Assembly (NCBI RefSeq): GCF_005239225.2
Contig: NC_133302.1
Location: 18,269,357-18,333,356, forward strand
From: Populus alba
Lineage: Eukaryota > Streptophyta > Magnoliopsida > Malpighiales > Salicaceae
Reading direction: 5' to 3'
DNA length: 64,000 bases
Shown here: piece by piece, positions 37,849 through 47,223 of the stretch
Numbering within the stretch: the first letter of the stretch is position 1
How the letters are laid out: each line of letters begins with the position of its first letter
Made by a program: the position numbers and the translations under genes
The notes under the pieces: model-generated
Told to the model about the DNA's origin: nothing
Databases searched by the model: none
The model's input: the letters and a program-made list of their open reading frames with translations, nothing else

Positions 37849-38307
37849 TCAACCAGAGATTTTAATAGCCTTGACATCAGGTTTCTTAACTTCCTCCTTC
37901 GGCACAGTCACTGTAAGCACCCCATTCTCCATAGAAGCCCTGACCTGATCCACCTTAGCATTCTCAGGCAGTCTGAACCTCCTCAAGAACTTGCCGCTGC
38001 TACGCTCGACACGATGCCAGGTGTCATTCTTGTCCTCCTTCTCCACGTTCCTCTCCCCACTGATCTGAAGCACCCTGTCATCCTCAATCTCCACCTTCAC
38101 CTCCTCCTTCTTAAGACCAGGAAGATCGGCCTTAAAGACATGGGCTTCTGGGGTCTCTTTCCAATCGATGCGCGTGTTGACAAAGGCTGAATTGTCATGA
38201 GAGACAAGTGAGGATGAAGGGAAAGGGAAGTCCTTGAAGGGATCCCAGGTGAATGGATCAAAGATGGTGCCTCGTCTGCTGTCGAAGAAGCTTGGGATCA
38301 TTGCCAT
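37849..38307 (-). CDS. Class I cytosolic small heat-shock protein (HSP20 family), copy 2
   Basis: 152 residues, intronless, identical to copy 1 except Ser at position 10 and Lys in NVEKEDK, both mild changes outside the core beta-strands. It keeps all domain hallmarks: the [15 protein letters not shown] arm, the alpha-crystallin domain ending in GVLTVTVPK, and IKI near the C-terminus. Its promoter carries the same HSE, 191 bp upstream. Both copies look intact and probably heat-inducible. Very low coding divergence against more diverged spacers suggests purifying selection or gene conversion. Confidence 0.96.
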   Translation of the reverse strand: MAMIPSFFDSRRGTIFDPFTWDPFKDFPFPSSSLVSHDNSAFVNTRIDWKETPEAHVFKADLPGLKKEEVKVEIEDDRVLQISGERNVEKEDKNDTWHRVERSSGKFLRRFRLPENAKVDQVRASMENGVLTVTVPKEEVKKPDVKAIKISG

Positions 38308-38497
38308 CTTTTACAGGGTTGTATACGAGAAGCTGCGTCGCTCGCTTAATTTGATAGCTTATCAAGAAAATGCTTTGACTTGAACTTGCTTGTCGTTCTC
38401 TATGGAGAGTTGCGAGTGGATAGGTTTGGTATTTGTAGGAAGTGTAGGAGAAACCTGGTACTTTCGAGGATTATCTGGCAGCTACCCCTTGATCGAC

Positions 38498-38520
38498 GAA
38501 CTTTCTGGTAAATTCAAGAA
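38498..38520 (-). promoter_or_regulatory. Heat-shock element upstream of sHSP copy 2
   Basis: The same five-unit nGAAn/nTTCn array as in copy 1, base for base, located 191 bp upstream of the ATG. Confidence 0.85.
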
Positions 38521-39609
38521 AACATATATATCTGGGCTTTCTAGAGGAGTCTGGAATTTGCGCTCAAATTGGGTTTGAAAAGGGCCGGGCTAGCTTTCCA
38601 CAGGCCTTGACATTGTTTCTGTGTCTTCTCTTCTTATTTTTTCCTTCTTTCCCACCGAATTTTACGTGGCAGCAGCCTTACCTTACATCTGTTATTTTTT
38701 TAAAAAAAAAATCCTTTGTAGTAATTGTAATTTTTGTATGCACCCGATATAAATATTTTTTTTTAAACAAGTTGAAGATTTAATTAAAACTAATCAAACA
38801 TCTTCATGTCATTAATATCCCAAAAGTACTAATTTGATATTTTTTAGCGCATGTACTTTTCAAATATAGTTCAATCCCAGAACCAGAGAGGCAGCGAGGT
38901 TGTCTTGCTGTTACTTCCCTGATTCTTTCTCGTTTGTATACGCCATGGCTCGGTGCAGGGATGATATTTTATAAGGGGTGAGAAAAAAACTGAAAACTTA
39001 ATTAAATAAAAAAATTGAACTGTAAAAAAAAAAAATTAAAATTTTGAAAAAAACAACCAGTTTAGTTTTGGTTTTAGAAGCCTAAAACTAAAAAAATGAA
39101 CCGAAATCAAACTGAAAAAACATGAAAAACACTAAGTCAAACCAGTTTGAACCAGTTTTTGTCCTAAAAAACTGAATCAAAATCAGTTGGTTTGAACCGA
39201 TTTCAGTTCAGTTTCATTTTTTTTTTAATTTTAATTTGGTTGCTTTGTTTTGATAAAAACCAAATCAAATTGAAAATGATTACTCCTATTATTTTGATTA
39301 GTACTGGCTGGGTTTTTTTTTTTATATATGTGATAGTGTTTCGGTGGGTAAATTTTATGTGGGGTCCTTTTTTATACATTTTAATTAAATTAAAAAATAA
39401 ATTTTATATTATTAATTCACTTTTAAAATCAATTACATATAATTTTATATATTAAAAAGAAATTGGAGCCGTGGATGGAGGATAATGAGTTGATATGCAT
39501 GTCATCATTTTGCTCTCATCCCATCGCTTCCTTCTTCATTTTTCATATTGGGCCTCCAACTCAACCTTTATATAGGCCATTATAGCAAAGCTTTGGATGG
39601 GTATTAGAG

Positions 39610-39785
39610 CATGGTTGCGAATGTAGTACAGTTATATTTTTAAAAAATTTAATTTTTATTTAAAATTAATATTTTTTAGTATTTTGATTTACTGATAAAA
39701 AAAATAATTTGTAAAAAATAAAAAAAAATCATTTTAATATATTTCTAAATAAAAAATACTTTAAACCGCAACTACTACTACAACA
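39610..39785. mobile_element. AT-rich MITE of the recurrent family
   Basis: Ends GCATGGTTGCGAATGT and AAACCGCAACTACTAC are roughly inverse, and the interior has ATTTCTAAATAAAAAATACTT as in the other copies. It is non-coding and about 180 bp. Confidence 0.55.
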
Positions 39786-41095
39786 ATCCCAACAAGGCTC
39801 ACTTAAAGGCTAACCATGAAGAGTCAAAAAAGAAAGTTAGCTGAATTTGTGTTATCCTTGTACAATATTAACTGAATTTGTGTTATCCTTGTACAATATA
39901 TTGAAATTATGATAACCAAACATGTTGGTAATAGTTTAAACGACTAATCCTATTTCTACATTATAAATATAAATTTTAATGTTTTAGAAATTTAATTTTT
40001 TGAGAGATGGATGAAATTAGAGTGTATTTTACTTGTGTAATACTTGTATTGTAGTGAAGTACTGAAGAGTTGATTGCTAATTTGATGAGGAAATTGTTTT
40101 TAATTGAAAAGAAAACATACCCCCATTTAAAAGAAAGCATTATGTTAATTAAAGAAATTAAAAGGAGTGGATTGTTTGAATAAATTGATATTTAAAAAGG
40201 ATAGAACATGCAATGAATTAATCATGTGATGATTAATTGATAATTGGGTTTTAAGACTTTGATACTTTGAGTGATTTTTATCTTCTCTTTAACATGCCGC
40301 CACGTATAATACTATGCAGAAGAGAACATGATGTTGCCTTAAAAAAGACATCGGAAGGTCAAGTTTGGCTATCGGGTGGCATCAAACACGCCACCTAAAT
40401 ACGCAAATGCCACTTACTCGCTAGAGTATGCCAACAACTTTTTTGATTAAAGAATTAAAAAACAATATGAAAATTACCAAAAAACCCCATGACCTTAATA
40501 ATTACCTAAAAATCCCGTGTAAAAATATAAAAATATCCTCGAAAACAAACCAATATTTAGATATCTCCAACCAATATTTTAATGATCAATAGGCATCCCA
40601 AAACAAATACCACCATTTTTTACTAAATAACAAAATACTAATTTCACTATAATAATAATAATAATAAATAAATAAATAAATAATTTATGTCTTTCTGCTA
40701 TAGTAAAGCGGTCACAGCTTATATATTTTGTTAATTACTTTGAACTGCCACATGTGACTTGTGAGTCACTTGAACTTATGACGCCCTTCTGCGTATCCTT
40801 TCTCTCTCTCACTCTCTGGTCATGAATGCCTTGAATTCATTTCACGCTTTTTACCACAGCTCTTATTATTACAAGTTGACAAAAAACCTTCATTAGTTCT
40901 CTTATGTCCTCTACTTCTCCTAAATCCAGCCTTCAACATGAACTCCACAATCCCATCTCCTTAACCTAACAAAAACACAGATAAAAAGACGCTACTGCTG
41001 CTCTCTCTCTTTCCAAAATGGACACAAGTGTTCTACCCTACCATCGATAACAGCAGCAACACGAATATGAAACTGACCATGACTAGGATATTGAC

Positions 41096-41824
41096 ATGGT
41101 GCTCCAAACCAAACCAATCACCACCATGAACTCAAACTCCAAAACAACTAGAGATCCTTACAACATTAGCAGTGTCAAGTACAAAGAGTGCTTGAGAAAC
41201 CATGCTGCTTCTATGGGTGGCCATGCCAATGACGGTTGTGGAGAGTTCATGCCACGTTGTGATGAAGGCACCCGTGATTGGCTCACTTGTGCTGCCTGTG
41301 GTTGCCACCACAACTTCCATAGAAGAAACAGTAGAACCAAAAGACATCACCAGCAACAACTCCTCCTATCTCCACCACCACAAACACAACAGTTTCTCTT
41401 GTACGGTGCGCCCACTGATATAATCATGAACCGGCCAGTTCATGATTTCATTTCACGTCCTCATGAGGGTGATGATGACGACCTTGATGATCTTGATCAT
41501 GATCGACGCTCAGAGACTCCTGAGATAGGTGAAGGGAAAGGGTTTATGGTGAAGAGTGCTGGCTGCAATAATAAGAGGTTTAGGACAAAGTTCACGCAGG
41601 AGCAAAATGAGAGAATGCTGGAGTTTGCTGAAAAGATAGAGTGGAGAATACATAAACATGATGATATTGATCTTAATCAGTTTTGCAATGAAGTTGGTGT
41701 CAAAAGAAATGTGCTTAAGGTTTGGATGCATAATAACAAGAATGCCCACCGCCGTAGAGATGGTGCTCCCCCGGTGTCCGCCGAGGTCCCTCCTCCTCCT
41801 CCTCCTCCACCTGTTGGAGTCTAG
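41096..41824 (+). CDS. Zinc-finger homeodomain (ZF-HD) transcription factor
   Basis: Single exon, 242 residues, usual for the plant-specific ZHD family. The N-terminal ZF-HD dimerisation finger (about residues 29-77) shows YKECLRNHAASMGGHANDGC, GEFMPRCDEG and CAACGCHHNFHRR with all expected Cys/His. A His/Gln/Pro-rich linker and an acidic patch (about 125-140) follow. The C-terminal homeodomain (about 160-220) reads KRFRTKFTQEQNERMLEFAE, then VKRNVLKVWMHNNKNAHRR in the recognition helix, where ZHD proteins have M before HNN. A poly-Pro run ends the protein. ZHDs act in floral and shoot development and stress responses, often as heterodimers or blocked by MIF mini-fingers. A second in-frame ATG at 41126 has a better context (ACCACCATGAA) and could be the true start. 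Confidence 0.95.
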   Translation: MVLQTKPITTMNSNSKTTRDPYNISSVKYKECLRNHAASMGGHANDGCGEFMPRCDEGTRDWLTCAACGCHHNFHRRNSRTKRHHQQQLLLSPPPQTQQFLLYGAPTDIIMNRPVHDFISRPHEGDDDDLDDLDHDRRSETPEIGEGKGFMVKSAGCNNKRFRTKFTQEQNERMLEFAEKIEWRIHKHDDIDLNQFCNEVGVKRNVLKVWMHNNKNAHRRRDGAPPVSAEVPPPPPPPPVGV

Positions 41825-43019
41825 TATCTTAATTACTACCATTACTACTAGCATAACTAGCATGATATATAGTATCTTAATTTTAGTGAGCAAGATCTGA
41901 TCGATGGGCATGAAGGGAGGGCTAAAATAACATAAATTATGCAAATGATCTTAAATTTGTTTAGATTTGTGGATGGTTCTTTGAAGTAATTAAGCTGTAA
42001 TGCGGACTGATCAATGGAGAAATATGTACGTAAGCCTTTATTATTTACCAAAACAATAAGATAGGTACCACATTGGGGCCAAAAGCCAACTCATGAGATT
42101 GGATGAATAATTTAAAGTAAAATGGCATTCCATGTCGTCGTCTGTGTTTCTTCGACAGGAGGAAATCTTATCACATCTTCATAAAGTATAGAATTTAGAT
42201 CAATACAGATTTAAAACAATGCATAATAAATTAAGCTAGAATATGTACCTTGACTTTGAAAGCTTAGTTTAGTAAATAAATAAGCATACTTTGTATTCAA
42301 ATCTTAGCGCATCACGGGTGTTGGAGTTCAATTTAAAAATAAATCAAAATATTTTTTTATATTTTTAAAATTTTTAACATTAATACATTAAAACTATTAG
42401 AAAATAATAATAAAAATATTAATTTAATAATTTTTCAAGCCAAAAATATTTTTGAAAAACATCTAACATGTAAGACAACCCTTTAAGTAATCTTAAAATC
42501 ATTTTTGTGAATATATTGGTTTAATTATAAATGATTTACTTAATATTTGATTGAGGAGTGATCCCATCCCATTAAAAAAATTGATCCTCTACACTTTGAA
42601 ATAAACCATAGAGTAACAAGACCGTACGTAGCAAACTATAGTTGATGAGAAAAAAGATTAATTAACAATCTTATAATTTGTCCCTTTATTGTTATAATTA
42701 TGTCAAGCCATACCTTATCAATTCAATTTGTTAATGTGATCATTACACTTCATGATTTTTGTTAATGTGAATCTTATTAGAGTTGATATCACTAAATAAC
42801 AAAATGACCCACATGTCCTTCAACATGGGGTCTCCTTTTCATTAGATTTTTAATATGAGAGAACTCGATGACTATCGATCAACACTAACCTAATCATGGA
42901 GGTTAATTCTTGATATGAGATGGCTCAATAAATATTGTTTGCTTGATTATTTTTGTGTTATAAGCATTGATATGAGATGAATTTCAAGCATTCTCAAATT
43001 AATTTTAAAAATCAAATGT

Positions 43020-43830
43020 TTTCCTTTTAGTTTATCTATGAGTGGTTTGTGTGATGATCTTTTTCAAATTAAATCCTATGTATTTTTAATGGGTCACTCA
43101 TGAGTACTTCATTTAACCAATCCTTTTTAAATTTGTTTAATTGGTTTATATATGAGCTATTTATTTTGATAAGCTAATTTTAAATCTTGTGTTTTCTAAT
43201 TGTTTTATCTAGGAGCAGTTTATTTTGACCGATTCTTTTTAAAATATTATGTTTAACCGGTTCCTTTCATGAGCGGTTTGCTTCGACCAATTAATTTTAA
43301 AAAGTTATGTTTTTTGATCGGTTTACTTATGAGCAGTTTATTTTGATCGACCCTTTTTAAAATATTATGTTTAACTAGTTCACTATAAATGATTCGTTTC
43401 TACCAATTAATTTTAAAAACTCATACTTTCAAATCGGTTCATTCATTAGCGATTTGTTTTTAGTTGATCCTTTTCTAAAAATTATGTGTTTATTTGGTTC
43501 ATTCATTAATAGTTTGTTTTGATTGGTTAATTTTAAAAACTTTCAATTCTAGATTGGTTCACCCATGAGCGATTCATTTTGACCAATCCTTTTAAAATTG
43601 TTGTGTTTAACTGGTTCTCTTATGAGCGATTTATTATGAGTGATCGTTTTCTTAAAATCCTATATTTATTGATTTGACTATGAGCGGTTTGTTTTGACCA
43701 GTTAACTTTGAAACTTGTGTTTTCTTATTGGTTCACCCATGAGCAATTCATCTAACCATTCCTTTTCAAAACTTGTGTTTTCTAATCGATCCATCCTTTG
43801 CAATTCATTGTTAATGACCATTTCAAAACA
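43020..43830. repeat. Degenerate ~60-bp tandem array
   Basis: About 13 imperfect units each carry a variant of ATGAGCGGTTTGTTTTGACC. They are followed alternately by AATTAATTTTAAAAA and by GATCCTTTTAAAATATTATG, so the higher-order unit is a ~120-bp dimer. Units differ by many substitutions, so the array is old. Confidence 0.8.
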
Positions 43831-43890
43831 TATTTTTGATATCATATTTACATGTATGTGATTTCCTTTTATGTGGTGATGTGTTTCATG

Positions 43891-43891
<1 letters not shown>

Positions 43892-43950
<59 letters not shown>
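43892..43950. repeat. (TA)n microsatellite
   Basis: About 29 perfect TA units. In the ORF frame it makes a false Tyr-Ile repeat peptide, which is not a gene. Confidence 0.97.
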
Positions 43951-43953
<3 letters not shown>

Positions 43954-43969
43954 GTGTGCTATATGATTG

Positions 43970-44235
43970 ATGTGTGCATTGCAACTAGCCTTAGGCCAAA
44001 CGTTGAATGGGTATTATTGATTAAGTTTATTTTCTCTCCACGTAACCAACCACTTACCCAAACATTGGTAGACCAATTATTAGGTTTATGAGATCATTAA
44101 CCCTAAATGAAAACTCTATTTTTTTTTTATTGTGTGTTTGCGATCATTTTTTTTCTCATTTCATTGGGTGAACCCTATCCAACTTACTACCATTCATTGA
44201 AGAGCATGAAAACATGAGTTAGTCGGGTCGCTCAT
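43970..44235. repeat. Repeat pair member 1
   Basis: It matches 44745-44930 in order: CTTAGGCCAAACGTTG, TCTCCACGTA, ACCACTTACCCAAA, then (after an insertion) GTGAACCCTATCCAACTTAC and CATGAGTTAGTCGGGTCGC. The match is split, suggesting that one copy gained or lost about 80 bp. Confidence 0.7.
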
Positions 44236-44744
44236 GGCCAATGGCATGATGACGACTCCATTAGCAATATTTTAGGTTAAGCTTTGCATGCATATCATAA
44301 GCATCATTTCTAGTTTGCGCTCCTATGTTTATGTTATTGTTTATTCTTTTGTTGTCTTGAATAAGTGACTTGTGTGTTGTGTTCACTTATGTGTTATGTA
44401 GCAAATTATTTATATATATAAGTCTGTGCAAGGTGTGGTTCAATATCAAATCCTATAAATAAAGCATAAAATAAAAGGGTTACTTGTAAGTATGATGCTT
44501 TTAGGTGTGTAGTTCGTTTCCGGTTCAACGTTTTGCCTTGTGTTAAAAAAGTGGTAATAGAGAATTCCATCATTTGCGTTGATAATTGGAATTTTATTTT
44601 CTTATGTGCTTCTATGTTTATTTTATTGTGTGCGCTATTATCGAGTCCTAAGGCCACCATTTTTCTAAGGAAGGGATTTTTATGTTTTTTTTTTACCTTT
44701 TTTCCTTGATTAGCATTATAACCAAAGAGTTTTTCTATAATTAA

Positions 44745-44930
44745 TATGTACACTGCAGTTGGCTTTAGGACAAACGTTGGATGAGTATCATTGATTGAGT
44801 TCATATTCCCTCCACGTATTAACCCCTTACCCAAAATTTGGTAGATTAACCTAGGTGAACCCCTATCCAGCTTACAACCATTTATCAAAGAGTAGCAAAA
44901 CACGAGTCGATATGGTCGTTCACTGCAAGC
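44745..44930. repeat. Repeat pair member 2
   Basis: This is the partner of 43970-44235, about 770 bp away in direct orientation. On the minus strand it is open for 177 codons together with the following sequence. It is unknown whether this is a transposon coding relic. Confidence 0.65.
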
Positions 44931-45505
44931 AAGAAACATAAAAAAATATATTCAGGTTGTAGAGAATTATTTGATATTATTATTAAACTCGATCTTGTGG
45001 TTCAACCTTAAAACCTCTTAATCTAACTCCTTACCTAGTCCAAATTTAAAATTAGATACGTGACCCAGCTGACTTGACTGATTCATAAGCAACATAGTCG
45101 ACTAATAAAAAAAATTCAAGAATAAAATTGAGAAAAACATGATGAAATTAACTGAAAAAAAATGTTTTGAACCACTTCTTACCTAGCTTAGATTTAAAAC
45201 TAAACTGTGTGGAAGGCTTTTTAATATGATCCAGTCGACTTAGCTAATTGAAAGACAACCTGACCAACTAATAAATAAAGTTTGAGGATAAAATTGAGAA
45301 AAAAAATAAAATTAATATTAAAAAAATCTCTCAATCCGATTTCCTATCTAACCTAAATTTAAAATTAAATTATATAAAAATTATTTCAATGTCTCAAGCT
45401 GATTTGGTCGATCCAAGATAACAAGATAATTGTAAAAAAAAAGCTCCATTAGCTTTCTCAACTTTTTTAGTACGGTGAGGTAACATATCAACTAGCAGTA
45501 TGAAT

Positions 45506-46552
45506 CATAGTTTTGAAACTCGGACCGGCCCAGTGGGTTGACCCGGGACTCGGCTGACCCGAGCCTGGAACCGGTCCGGGTCTAAGTAAAAACCTGTCAG
45601 GGAGTTAGCCTGGAGAAACCCGGTCAACTTGGTGGGCCGACCCAGAACTAGGTTGATTCGAGTAAACCCGGCCGAGACTCGGATACCTTCTTTTTTTTTT
45701 TTTTTATCAAAACAAGTATCCCCTACCTCACCTGAAACCAAGAAGACATCCCTCCTTTAACAACTAGATTTCAATATGTACTTTAATATCTCAACAAAAA
45801 TATGGCAAAAGTTTTTAAATATTCTCCAAAATCCTCTAGCAGAAACTTCTCATGTATGATCAAAAGCTTCTCCCCACTTAACTAATTTAGGAAAATAAGA
45901 ACTGAAGCCCTAGATTACAGGCCAAGGTGATGGGATCTGGTCACAAATGAGGAAAATGATAGATTTATTTCCATGCCAGAAGAAAGCAAAATCCTAAAAA
46001 AGAAAGAAGAAAACAATATCCCCTACCTCACCTGAAAACACACCTCTAGAATTTCAACTTCCTTAACCAAGTTTTCCTTGCTCGTAACTTTAAACTAACA
46101 AGGCAAATTAATTTTCTCCTTATTATTTAAACAATCATTGCAACACCCCTTTGAATCTTGCTTTGTTTCTCTCTCTTGTTTTTCTCTTGTTCTCCTCCCT
46201 TTAGAAGTCAGATCCATTCTACAACTCTTGCTTTCTTTCTCACATATCTCTTCTAAAACTCCTAAATTCTCACTAATTCTGGAGGTTCTTGTTTTAAAGT
46301 TGAGGTTTTTTGAGTTTTTGGTGGTGGGTTTTGAGAGACAGTGAAGAATTTAAAGTGGGGGGTTTGATGGTTGTTAACAAAAATAACTTCGAAGCAAAGA
46401 ATGACAAGGCAATAGATTTTGCAGTCACTTATTAGTTTAAAGTATGATAATTGTTTTTTTTAGGTTGATCCGGTTTAACTCGGATCAATTCATTTAACTC
46501 GTGACCCGATTATTAGACTGGATCAATCACCGGGTTGGGTTTCAAAACTATG
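45506..46552. mobile_element. 1,047-bp non-autonomous TIR element with 8-bp target duplication
   Basis: The ends are inverse: CATAGTTTTGAAAC at the left and GTTTCAAAACTATG at the right, a perfect 14-bp TIR that continues imperfectly (CTCGGACC/GGTTGGG). Immediately outside, GTATGAAT occurs at 45498-45505 and again at 46553-46560, a perfect 8-bp target-site duplication. An 8-bp duplication is typical of hAT elements. The inside is GC-rich near the ends (repeated CCGGTCCGGGT-like text), has no transposase, and carries a 20-bp direct repeat (TATCCCCTACCTCACCTGAA) near 45717 and 46018. It sits about 200 bp upstream of the GCK-domain gene. Confidence 0.88.
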
Positions 46553-46749
46553 GTATGAATACATGTCATCCATGGATTCTAACAAGCAGTTTGAATACAT
46601 GACATGTCGTTCAAATAAACCCAGTTGACCATCCCCTCTTTGGGGGCGAAGGGTTTTTAAGAGGTTTTAAGCAGGCATTGAAGTTCCCTTCTTTCCAATT
46701 AGGCAGGGAAAGCATCAACCCTCCTCTTTACCAATTCTCAGAACCCAAC

Positions 46750-47223
46750 ATGTCCTCTTCAGATCCTGAAACCCAAGAAGAGCCGAAACCCTCTTTTGAT
46801 GATCCAGAATCAAAAGAAGCCATAGAGTCATTCACTTCAACAAAAACCCTTGAAGAAACAGACCAAAGAAAGGCACCCATGAGTGAAAATCAAAAAGAGG
46901 AGGAGGAAGAGGAGGAGGAGCAGGAGGAAGGAGAGTGTGGGTTCTGTTTGTTCATGAAAGGAGGAGGTTGCAAAGATGCGTTTATAGCATGGGAAGATTG
47001 TATTAAGCAAGCGGAGGAAAAGAATGAAGATATTGTGGAAAAATGTTTTGAAGTTACTAGCGCGTTGAAGTTGTGTATGGAGGCTCATGCTGATTATTAT
47101 GAGCCCATTTTGAAGGCTGAGAAGGCTGCAGAACAAGAGGCTGTTGAGCAGTTGGAGAAGGAAAAGGAGGAGGAAGCTGCTGCTGCAGCTGAAAAATCAG
47201 AGTCTCATGAGAAAGAAAAGTGA
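46750..47223 (+). CDS. GCK-domain protein
   Basis: Single exon, 157 residues from the ATG at 46750 (MSSSDPETQEE); upstream in-frame codons lack an ATG. The N-terminal ~60 residues are acidic, Ser/Thr/Glu-rich and end in a Glu run. The GCK domain (about residues 60-120) reads GECGFCLFMKGGGCKDAF, WEDCIKQAEE, KCFEV and LKLCMEAHADYY, with spaced Cys resembling CHCH-type twin-Cys helices. The C-terminus is an Ala/Glu/Lys-rich probable coiled coil. The family is widespread in plants and algae, and its function is not well established; a CHCH-like mitochondrial or redox role is only inference. Confidence 0.9.
   Translation: MSSSDPETQEEPKPSFDDPESKEAIESFTSTKTLEETDQRKAPMSENQKEEEEEEEEQEEGECGFCLFMKGGGCKDAFIAWEDCIKQAEEKNEDIVEKCFEVTSALKLCMEAHADYYEPILKAEKAAEQEAVEQLEKEKEEEAAAAAEKSESHEKEK

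Larger units (their letters stand above)
35765..39381. repeat. Tandem duplication unit, copy 2 (~3.6 kb)
   Basis: This is the second direct copy of 32219-35764, with the same feature order. Spacers differ by scattered substitutions and small indels, while the sHSP coding region differs by only about five bases in 459. Homology ends near TTTTATACATT at about 39381. Confidence 0.92.
38308..41095. other. Spacer between sHSP copy 2 and the ZF-HD gene
   Basis: It contains the copy-2 promoter and A-rich tail (to 39381), a MITE at about 39610-39785, a 33-bp tandem duplication at about 39840-39903 (CTGAATTTGTGTTATCCTTG twice), and a short AAT/AAAT microsatellite at about 40649-40682. The ZF-HD promoter and 5' UTR follow; CTCTCTCT runs near 40800 and 41000 are typical of plant leaders. 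Confidence 0.6.
41825..46749. other. Spacer between ZF-HD and GCK-domain genes, mostly repeats
   Basis: The 3' UTR of the ZF-HD gene and a partial MITE (about 42330-42470) come first. Next are the minisatellite-like array at 43020-43830, the AT microsatellite at 43892, paired repeats at 43970 and 44745, unclassified AT-rich sequence to 45497, and the 1,047-bp TIR element at 45506-46552. A minus-strand open frame of 177 codons (44406-44939) overlaps one repeat copy; it has no domain I recognise and is not called a gene. Confidence 0.6.

Noticed and set aside
34769..38578. Plus-strand frames (65 and 62 codons) upstream of both sHSP genes, conserved between copies
   Set aside because: They are conserved only because the promoter, including the HSE, is duplicated; not coding.
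43852..44091. 79-codon frame with a Tyr-Ile repeat
   Set aside because: Produced entirely by the (TA)n microsatellite.
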